A stretch of 28,478 nt of DNA from an uncultured Bacillota bacterium. GTDB taxonomy: Bacteria > Bacillota_I > Bacilli_A > RFN20 > CAG-826. Of the stretch, positions 1-5,719 are shown in pieces. Under the pieces are notes generated by a model. It was not told where the DNA came from. It was given only the letters and a program-made list of their open reading frames with translations, and made no database searches. Numbering within the stretch: the stretch's first letter is position 1; the number at the start of each line of letters is the position of its first letter. Position numbers and translations under genes: made by a program. Location of the stretch: NCBI GenBank assembly GCA_949298295.1, contig CASFWS010000001.1, forward strand, positions 2,627 through 31,104, read 5' to 3'.

Positions 1-592
1 TGACGTAAGATTCATAAAAATCATGCCGGGACAATTTCGGATTGTCGTAAAGCTCAGGAAAACTCCCGCGCACTATGTGCTTGAACAAGTCCTGTGCCGT
101 CCAAGGGCATTGTTTCGCGCGCTCCTGCAGCAAGGAAAGGTTCTCGGGCAAGAAAGGAAGTTCAGGACGCTCGAGAATCTCGCTCCTGCTAAGCGGGGAC
201 ATCTCAATGATGGATACGCGCCCAGCCATGGATTCCGTTATCCCACCCATCATCGAATAGCTCTGCGAGCCGGTAAGGATGTACATCCCATAATTTCTAA
301 CGCTTCTAAGCTTCGCTGCGTCCACCGAATTCTCAAGTGCTCGGAATAGATTCGGAGCATTCTGCACTTCGTCAACAATCAAAGGATAGGGATGAAGTTG
401 CAAAAATAACTCTGGGTCGCGCTGGGCAGATAGCATGTCTGCAGTATTGTCAATCGAAACATAGGCGAACCCATTTCCCCGAAAAGCGGCAGCCAGCGTG
501 GTTTTTCCAACTTGGCGTGCTCCGGTAATCATAGTAACCGGCCTTGACTCGACGCTATTTCGGACTCTTTCCTCGATGGTTCTTTTGATCAT
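1..592 (-). CDS. AAA_14/DUF4143-type P-loop ATPase, N-terminal part (runs off window)
   Basis: The minus strand is open from an ATG at 592-590 down to base 1 (197 codons), so the 3' end lies outside the window. The protein begins with a Walker A motif GARQVGKTT (residues 24-32), a Walker B LIVDE (71-75) followed by VQNAP, and a sensor-like YILTGSQ segment around residue 105. This order and wording (GARQVGKTTL, then IVDEVQNAP, then LTGSQ) is typical of the AAA_14 plus DUF4143 ATPases, which are abundant, usually lone, poorly characterised proteins of mobile and defence regions. The start is set by GGAG seven bases upstream (GTGGAGAAGCAAATG). No function beyond ATP binding can be claimed; the C-terminal domain is not visible. 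The gene is transcribed away from the IS256 element. Confidence 0.85.
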   Translation of the reverse strand, partial: MIKRTIEERVRNSVESRPVTMITGARQVGKTTLAAAFRGNGFAYVSIDNTADMLSAQRDPELFLQLHPYPLIVDEVQNAPNLFRALENSVDAAKLRSVRNYGMYILTGSQSYSMMGGITESMAGRVSIIEMSPLSRSEILERPELPFLPENLSLLQERAKQCPWTAQDLFKHIVRGSFPELYDNPKLSRHDFYESYV

Positions 593-764
593 TTGCTTCT
601 CCACTGCTGAAATCTTGACATAGCCATTTCCGGATTTCAATTCCGCTTTTGTCTATTTCTAGTCAAAGAAAGGACGGCATTCCCTCGAAACTGCAACCAG
701 TGATTTCAAAGAGGGAGTAACCAGAATCTTGTGTAAATGACGACGGAGGAGTCATTTCCCCCTC

Positions 765-780
765 AGACCCCTAGGGGTCT
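765..780. repeat. Perfect 16-bp palindrome inside the IS256 left end
   Basis: AGACCCCTAGGGGTCT at 765-780 equals its own reverse complement. It sits 28 bp inside the left inverted repeat and 42 bp before the transposase frame opens. In RNA it could form a hairpin that blocks outside transcription from entering the transposase; as DNA it could be a protein-binding site. No T-run follows. Confidence 0.7.
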
Positions 781-821
781 CGCCGGACTGCAAGAAAAGC
801 AGGGTTCCCGTAAGATTTGCT

Positions 822-2000
822 TTGCCCACAATCGAAAGGAGCCCTGCATGGGAGATTTTAACGGAAAGCCTCGAGTCGGCGATGAGGAAGGCGGCCGCCC
901 TCGCGACCAAGGAGGCCATCGAGTCCTTGCCCGAAACGGAGGTCGCCTCGATGCTCGGATACGCTAGATACGAGGCTGCCGGGAGGAATTCGGGCGACTC
1001 GAGGAACGGCACGTACCAAAGGACGATCCAGACGTCGCTCGGCCCGATATCCGTGGAGGTGCCGAGGGACAGGAACGGCGAATACAAGCCCATCGCCATC
1101 CCGAGGTACCAACGGAGGACCGACCTGATAACCTCGACGGTGCTCAAGCTCTATTCATCCGGGATGACCGACGAGGAAATGAGGCTCGCCATATCGTCGA
1201 TATACGAGGCCAACTGCTCCAAATCGACCCTCTCGGCGATCACCGACGCCGTCATCGAGGACGTCAGGGGCTTCTCGAAAAGGGCCCTCCCCAGGCGGCT
1301 CTTCGCCATCTTCCTCGACTCCACGTACGTGCCGCTAAGGCGCGGCACCGTCGCGAAGGAGGCCGTAAACATCGCGCTCGGCGTAACCGATGCCGGCGAG
1401 CCCATCGTGGTCGGCTATTCGATAACGCCGCAGGAATCGGCCGAGGCCTACGGCGAGCTGCTCGCCGACTTCAGGTCGAGGGGGCTCTCCGAGATCGAGG
1501 TGGCCGCGGCCGATGGGCTTCCCGGAATCGACGATGCCCTGTCCTCGGCCTATCCGAAGGCGAAAAGGCAGAGGTGCTTCGTCCATCTTCTCCGGAACGT
1601 CTGCTCCAAGGTCAGGCCGTCGCGCCGATCCGGGGCGGCCGACGGCTTCATGTCCATGGCCAAGCAGGACTGCGCGGAGTCCGGGAAGAAAGCCTTGGGG
1701 GATTTCGTCGCCAAATGGAAGGGGGAATACCCGAAGCTCGGGCTCTGGTCCGAGAAGGCCGAGAACACGCTGACGTTCTACGAGTTCCCAGAGGGCCTCA
1801 GGGGTCTCATATACACGAACAATCGGATAGAGTCATTCAACAAGCAGATAAAGAGAACGCTCAAGAAGCAGATCCAGTTCGTCACGGAGGAGGCTTTGGA
1901 AAAGAGGCTGGTCTCCATGTTCCTCCATTACAACGAGGGGATCGGAAAGAGGAAGGCCAGATGCTGGAGGGAAATCGTTGCCTACTATGAATCAAAATAG
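822..2000 (+). CDS. IS256-family (Transposase_mut) DDE transposase
   Basis: The 392-aa protein has the normal length of the family and catalyses copy-out transposition of its own element. Early positions show the family's GYARYE and SRNGTYQRT segments and the VEVPRDRNG strand. The catalytic triad can be placed at D166 (FLDSTYVPLR), D231 (AAADGLPG) and E337 (NNRIESFNKQ). QRCFVHLLRN lies between D231 and E337, as expected. The start is uncertain. The reading frame opens at a TTG at 822 with only a weak upstream purine stretch; ATG 882 is the first in-frame ATG but would trim the conserved N-terminus. A good AAAGGAG-to-ATG pair (835-850) is in another frame. The frame ends in TAG 42 bases inside the right inverted repeat. 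Confidence 0.9.
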   Translation: MPTIERSPAWEILTESLESAMRKAAALATKEAIESLPETEVASMLGYARYEAAGRNSGDSRNGTYQRTIQTSLGPISVEVPRDRNGEYKPIAIPRYQRRTDLITSTVLKLYSSGMTDEEMRLAISSIYEANCSKSTLSAITDAVIEDVRGFSKRALPRRLFAIFLDSTYVPLRRGTVAKEAVNIALGVTDAGEPIVVGYSITPQESAEAYGELLADFRSRGLSEIEVAAADGLPGIDDALSSAYPKAKRQRCFVHLLRNVCSKVRPSRRSGAADGFMSMAKQDCAESGKKALGDFVAKWKGEYPKLGLWSEKAENTLTFYEFPEGLRGLIYTNNRIESFNKQIKRTLKKQIQFVTEEALEKRLVSMFLHYNEGIGKRKARCWREIVAYYESK

Positions 2001-2042
2001 CTAAAATTCGGACGTCTTACCGGAACCGTTTACACAAGATTC

Positions 2043-2537
2043 CGCACACTCTCAACAGGAGGATCAAGTCGAAAGCAAAATGGATGCCCCCGGCCAAATG
2101 CCGGGCGGCATCCACGTTGGCGAGATGAGAGAAGCCTAGGGATAATAGTGTCCAGGATTCGGGGCACGCATCAGAATAGGCACCGGCCGTGCTGAATAAA
2201 CCGACGACTAGTTCAGGCCACCGATAGTGAGCCATCAGCCAAGATGGCGAGGTCCCACGTCGCCGCCTTGAAGCCACGGAAAGCACTATCTCCTAATGCC
2301 TCCATACCAGCAAAGTCAGGCTGGAGAAATTATTTGGTACGATTAGCCGAATTTGCATATTAGCTTTCCCGTCCTTATTTTGGCTCGATTGTCCTAGCTT
2401 CGAAGGGAAAGCGCCAGTTCTAATCTTTAACAAAATCAAAACCTTTTTGCTTCCTACCAGAACGGCAAAATAAAGAGTCAATATTATTTTTGTGACAAAA
2501 GTTTACAGGCGCCATCGAGATACAAAACTCTAATTGA
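2043..2537. other. Gene-free stretch between IS256 and the membrane-protein gene
   Basis: I see no convincing gene here. The two short minus-strand reading frames have no ribosome binding site and read like translated non-coding DNA. The GC-rich half next to the IS holds a hairpin at 2082-2113; the half near 2300-2537 is AT-rich like the gene that follows. No terminator with a clear T-run was found for the minus-strand gene that ends at 2538. Confidence 0.5.
2082..2113. repeat. GC-rich hairpin (GGATGCC...GGCATCC)
   Basis: GGATGCCCCCGGC and GCCGGGCGGCATCC face each other across the five-base loop CAAAT, giving a stem of about 12 bp with one bulged base. There is no adjoining T-run, so it is not a simple terminator. 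It resembles the structured non-coding sequence seen at 3.7-4.25 kb. Confidence 0.6.
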
Positions 2538-3200
2538 TTAGTTGATATAGTAGGCGACAAGGAATATCGCAACTATCAAAGCTATGATGACAGTGGGGAA
2601 GGCGATAACAAATATAAGTTTTCCTTGTTTCTTTAAAATCGAATCAGGCCAAAGCAGGCCGAACATTCCGAAAATGAGGAAAATCGCGAGTAAAAAAGTC
2701 AAATTAACAAGAAGCGTACTTTTAAGCGAGTAATCATTTAATATCGATAGATTGGCAACAATTAATCCAATGACAGCAACAAATAATGAGCAGAAAGAAA
2801 TAATCTGAGGGAGAAGCTTCCTTGTGTCCTGCTCCAGCATCCTAAAACTTGTGTCTTCTTCTTTCTGCCAATCGGTCAAACTCTTTTGGAGCGCTGAAAA
2901 TTCGTTTTTGTAAGAAAGATAAAACCTTGCCAACACGCTCGCCAATTGTCCGTTTAAGAAACTAGATACTGCGTAAAACTGTAAGTAGTCGTTCGAAAAG
3001 TCTGACCTCTCGTCGTTGCTGAACTCTACGTTTTTCATGTATTTCGAATAGAATGTGAGGCCTTCTTTGGTTAAAGAGGACACTTGATCATAAATTGCCG
3101 ACGCCTTCTCTATGTCTATGTCTTTCGGAATTGAAATATCATTAATTTTTTTAACAAAAGATTTGCTCTTCTTTTTCAGGTTTTCAACAGTTAAAGACAT
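2538..3200 (-). CDS. Unknown protein: helical N-terminus, three C-terminal membrane segments
   Basis: The 220-aa protein has a soluble, lysine- and glutamate-rich helical first half (residues 1-120, probable coiled coil) and then three hydrophobic helices at about 127-152, 163-186 and 192-218, ending two residues after the last. The layout (cytoplasmic coiled coil plus a short membrane bundle) recalls small membrane effectors found in defence islands, but I do not recognise the family and do not assign one. The gene is AT-rich compared with the core genes of the window. It starts 15 bases after the stop of the upstream 55-aa gene, in the same frame, with no strong ribosome binding site of its own, so it is probably translated by coupling or by readthrough. 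Confidence 0.65.
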   Translation of the reverse strand: MSLTVENLKKKSKSFVKKINDISIPKDIDIEKASAIYDQVSSLTKEGLTFYSKYMKNVEFSNDERSDFSNDYLQFYAVSSFLNGQLASVLARFYLSYKNEFSALQKSLTDWQKEEDTSFRMLEQDTRKLLPQIISFCSLFVAVIGLIVANLSILNDYSLKSTLLVNLTFLLAIFLIFGMFGLLWPDSILKKQGKLIFVIAFPTVIIALIVAIFLVAYYIN

Positions 3201-3215
3201 ACCGCTTGATTTTCG

Positions 3216-3383
3216 CTACTTTTTTTTCGGCATCGCGAAAATGAAAGATACTTGCGGCTTGATAGACTTCTTGCCTGCCTTTTTTGTAACTACTGAAATT
3301 TTGGGAGCGTTGTTACGATTCGCAAAAACGCTCTTGGTTAGAGCTCGTGCCATTTGAATTTCGTTGTAATTTTCTGCTGGCAT
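3216..3383 (-). CDS. Small basic protein (55 aa), partner of the downstream membrane protein
   Basis: An excellent AAGGAGGTG (complement of 3391-3399) sits seven bases before ATG 3383-3381, far better than the longer upstream frame, so the gene encodes 55 residues beginning MPAENYNEIQ. The protein is strongly basic (many K and R, ending in MPKKK) with no membrane segment. It ends at TAG 3218-3216, immediately after an A8G run (3227-3219) that contains a classic A-AAA-AAG slippery heptamer. The next gene lies 15 bases further on in the same frame. The function is unknown. A two-gene unit with the membrane protein is the natural reading. Confidence 0.7.
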   Translation of the reverse strand: MPAENYNEIQMARALTKSVFANRNNAPKISVVTKKAGKKSIKPQVSFIFAMPKKK

Positions 3384-3407
3384 AATAGAACACCTCCTTC
3401 CGCGATG

Positions 3408-3413
3408 ATTATA
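3408..3413 (-). promoter_or_regulatory. Probable -10 box of the small-protein/membrane-protein pair
   Basis: The minus strand reads TATAAT at 3413-3408, 25 bases before ATG 3383 and upstream of the AAGGAGGTG site. No good -35 hexamer is visible at 17 bp. Confidence 0.4.
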
Positions 3414-3699
3414 TATCACTTCGAGGTGGTATAGTGCGGCTATAGGGTTCGGTATTATATTCTTGAAGTCATATTCTTGTGCTGGATATAGCGTCGTTCC
3501 AAAAACATTTGTGCACGAGCGGAAAAGGACTAGAACGATATGATTATTTATAGTTTCCACTTATGGTTGAGATTTTTCGGCTTATCGAGATATCATTATC
3601 AGCAACTCAGTTGAAGACGAACGGAAGAAACAATTCCAGTTCTATGGGCATAAGCACCTTTAACTTTGCTTTGATGTTAGGTATGAAGCTCATCGCAAC

Positions 3700-3919
3700 C
3701 TGAGCTTAAGTTTTGGCCGCGTCCCGAGCGAACGCCTTTCCGTTTGGACGACCTCGCCAAAGTTTGAGTTACGAGGCCCCCAAGTCCATAATCAGGGTGT
3801 TGCAAAGGGGCGCCCCTAACGAGTTGCTCGGGCCCGTCGCAACGGGGCCGTTCGCGGGGGCTTGTGTTCCTTGCTCGGGCCAGCCGGGGTTAGGCTATCG
3901 GTAGTAGCCTAACCTTTTT
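3700..3919 (+). ncRNA. Candidate structured non-coding RNA ending in an intrinsic terminator
   Basis: This GC-rich stretch has no convincing gene but ends in a perfect terminator (3888-3919), which implies that something is transcribed into it. Visible pairings include GGAC/GTCC enclosing CCTCG/CGAGG (about 3738-3790), the palindrome GGGGCGCCCC near 3808-3817, and AACGG/CCGTT near 3840-3851. Both the 5' boundary and a promoter are unclear. I do not recognise an Rfam family. A decayed gene remnant is the alternative. Confidence 0.35.
3888..3919 (+). terminator. Rho-independent terminator
   Basis: GGTTAGGCTA, loop TCGGTAG, TAGCCTAACC, then TTTTT: a perfect 10-bp stem followed by five T on the plus strand. 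No plus-strand protein gene precedes it within the window, so its transcript is probably the structured sequence upstream. Confidence 0.8.
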
Positions 3920-4262
3920 CTCTGGGACCCGGCGGATCCAGGGTCTTGCCGGGGAATTCCTTGCCAAACTTTCTCCCGGCGATGCCGTATGGGGCCTGGC
4001 CCCCTGCTCTGCCTGACGTAGGAGTCGATGTCTACGGAACGTCTCGCCGGCTACCTCCTGCGTCAGCCGGACGAGGCCGGGGCGGCGTATCTTTTCTGCC
4101 TCTTGATGGCAATTCCCTTTCGGGACGATGAGCAAAGAAGGCAAGGCCATGTCCAAAACCCCTTGGAGCTTTGGGGCGGCCAAAGCGTTGCGTTTGCTTC
4201 GCTAACTAACGTTATGTCCTTCCCAACAGGTCTTCACACTTTGATGTGCTAAATTAGACGAT
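3920..4262. other. Gene-free, stem-rich GC stretch before the AbiH gene
   Basis: No gene is supported; the overlapping short frames have no ribosome binding sites. The stretch holds the palindrome GGGGCC-T-GGCCCC (about 3991-4003) and a 12-bp inverted repeat, CTGACGTAGGAG (4013-4024) with CTCCTGCGTCAG (4055-4066), which pairs fully if one G-U is allowed. The sequence turns AT-rich at about 4235, next to the AbiH start. Confidence 0.5.
4247..4255 (+). promoter_or_regulatory. Extended -10 promoter element of the AbiH-family gene
   Basis: TGCTAAATT fits the extended -10 pattern TGnTATAAT in all but one position. Its last base is seven bases before the ATG at 4263, so transcription would begin at or next to the start codon. 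There is no clear -35 and no ribosome binding site. Confidence 0.4.
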
Positions 4263-5225
4263 ATGCAGAATTTATTTATTATAGGTAATGGCTTCGATTT
4301 ACAGCATGGGATGCCGACCAAAATGTCCGACTTCAAAGCATATATTGAATCTGTGTATTGCAAGGATGACACTTCAATCGTTCCCTTGAGCACGGAAATG
4401 CTTCCGGACGGAGCTATCGTCGCCTCAAACGAGTCTCTTGCTAGATTGATTTATAACCTCGTTGAATACGCCGCTTGTCTTTGCGGAGATTCCGAATGGA
4501 GTAATTTCGAAAACTATCTTGCCTGTATCGAATGGGAACAATACTTTTCTGAAGTTGCTCTAACAGTCGAAGAATGTATCGAAATGGATGATAACCCGTT
4601 TTTAGGAACCTCTCTAAATGAGGAGTATGCTGGGGAATTGGTGGAAGGATTGGGGTCTGTCCCGAAGCTATTTGGAGAATGGGTCGAAGATGCTGAGAAC
4701 AGTTCTAATCCCGAGCCAATCCAAGACTACTCCTCGCTGTTTTCCGAAAAGGACTCCGCATTCGTAACATTCAATTACACCTGTACCCTCGAATTCACAT
4801 ATGCGATTCCAGAAGATAAAATCTGCCACCTTCACGGCATATGTCATTACGGAGACATCATTGTTGGCCATGGAAGAAATGAGTATCAAGGCAACGACCC
4901 GGAATTCGAGTTTCTCGGCATATTTGATGCATGTAGGCAAGCGTTTGAACGATTGAAGAAAAACGGCAATCAAGTGCTTGAGGAGCATTACAATTTTCTA
5001 AAAAAGGCAACTCAAAACTGTAAAAATGTCTTCATTTGCGGCCACGGCCTTGGCCCAAGCGACGATTATTTTTATAGGTTTCTACAAACTGAATTAGCAG
5101 ATGATGTGAACATCATCGTTTTCGATTATAAAGGGGATAGTGCAGATAAAATAAAGAAGTTGAGAGACGACTTCGATTTCAAAAACGTCGTTGCTATGCC
5201 GTTGCCCGGTTCTCGCTCCACTTAG
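4263..5225 (+). CDS. AbiH-family phage abortive-infection protein
   Basis: The 320-aa protein opens with IIGNGFDLQHGMPTKMSDF (residues 6-24), the N-terminal signature of the AbiH family (PF14253). Near the C-terminus it has FICGHGLGPSDDYFYR, matching the family's second conserved block. It is of usual length. AbiH proteins abort phage infection in lactococci and are common in defence islands; the biochemical activity is not settled. It is AT-rich compared with genes right of 5.5 kb, consistent with horizontal transfer, and stands alone with no partner gene. No Shine-Dalgarno sequence precedes ATG 4263, and a -10-like box ends seven bases upstream, so a leaderless transcript is possible. Confidence 0.85.
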   Translation: MQNLFIIGNGFDLQHGMPTKMSDFKAYIESVYCKDDTSIVPLSTEMLPDGAIVASNESLARLIYNLVEYAACLCGDSEWSNFENYLACIEWEQYFSEVALTVEECIEMDDNPFLGTSLNEEYAGELVEGLGSVPKLFGEWVEDAENSSNPEPIQDYSSLFSEKDSAFVTFNYTCTLEFTYAIPEDKICHLHGICHYGDIIVGHGRNEYQGNDPEFEFLGIFDACRQAFERLKKNGNQVLEEHYNFLKKATQNCKNVFICGHGLGPSDDYFYRFLQTELADDVNIIVFDYKGDSADKIKKLRDDFDFKNVVAMPLPGSRST

Positions 5226-5528
5226 ATTCTGGCAGTCTTTCGTATTGTTTAAGATAGGGATGATGCGAGCTGAAGTACTTCAAATTTTAGCAACAACCTT
5301 TAGATTTCCTTTTGGTTTAATAGTTTCCGGCCTAAATCAATCTAAACCCATGCCTCGGAATTATCTTGATTGCTCTGTAAGAATTCATCGAGGATCGTGT
5401 CACCTTCCTTCGCGTCTTTGCCGTAAGAAACCTACGGCTCCGTAAAATTTTTACGGACATCCCTCAGTAGCCATCGAATGTTTTCGGGCCAAGTTTTGGA
5501 GTTCACCCAGAACCTCCTTCCGAAACAA
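5226..5528. other. Gene-free end of the AT-rich island
   Basis: I see nothing here that I can support as a gene, RNA or repeat. The short plus-strand frame starting inside the AbiH gene has no ribosome binding site and no coding character. The change from AT-rich to GC-rich sequence occurs within this stretch, before the terminator at 5524-5555. Confidence 0.5.
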
Positions 5529-5555
5529 AAGGAGCCGTCCCCCTCGGACGGCTCC
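5524..5555 (-). terminator. Rho-independent terminator of the esterase gene
   Basis: On the minus strand GGAGCCGTCC, loop GAGGG, GGACGGCTCC form a perfect 10-bp stem (5555-5531), followed by TTTTGTTT. It lies 14 bases after the second stop codon (5572-5570), which supports that stop as the original gene end. Confidence 0.85.
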
Positions 5556-5569
5556 CTGTTTCGCCTCGA

Positions 5570-5719
5570 TTAGGCTAGGTAAGTAGTCGTGTACTCGATG
5601 GTGTAGGAAGGGATGTTCACCGGATCGAACTCCGAGAAGGGGATGACTATTTCCTCGTAGACCGTCACGAGGCTTCCGTCCTCCTTCCGCTCGAAGACCT
5701 GGTCGTCATAGACGCCTTC
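5570..5719 (-). pseudogene. Detached C-terminal coding remnant of the esterase lipoprotein
   Basis: Directly after the TAA at 5722-5720 the same minus-strand frame stays open for 49 sense codons (starting EGVYDDQVFERKEDGSL and ending EYTTTYLA) to a TAA at 5572-5570. The codon use and the acidic, threonine-rich beta-strand character match the gene upstream, and the terminator follows the second stop. This is best read as the original end of the protein cut off by one nonsense change or by a sequencing error. Confidence 0.75.

Larger units (their letters stand above)
724..2042 (+). mobile_element. IS256-family insertion sequence
   Basis: A transposase gene is bounded by a 14-bp perfect terminal inverted repeat: GAATCTTGTGTAAA at 724-737 and its complement TTTACACAAGATTC at 2029-2042. 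Beyond 14 bp the ends agree only partly. The 8-9 bases flanking each end (AGTAACCA on the left, CGCACACT on the right) do not match, so the 8-9-bp target duplication usual for this family is not visible; either it has decayed or the flanks have recombined. The element appears intact otherwise. Confidence 0.85.

Noticed and set aside
2017..2286. 89-aa minus-strand reading frame next to the IS256 right end
   Set aside because: It begins without a ribosome binding site, crosses the GC hairpin and overlaps the terminal inverted repeat.
3219..3227. Programmed -1 frameshift at A-AAA-AAG
   Set aside because: A -1 shift gives only about a dozen extra residues before a stop and does not enter the membrane-protein frame, which is already in frame 0.
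3811..3895. CCCTAAC...GTTAGGC with partly matching arms, resembling an integron attC site
   Set aside because: The arms match only with several gaps, no integrase is seen, and GTTAGGC is better explained as the left arm of the terminator at 3888-3919.
3890..4183. 97-aa minus-strand reading frame
   Set aside because: It overlaps a perfect terminator stem and lacks a ribosome binding site and any familiar domain.
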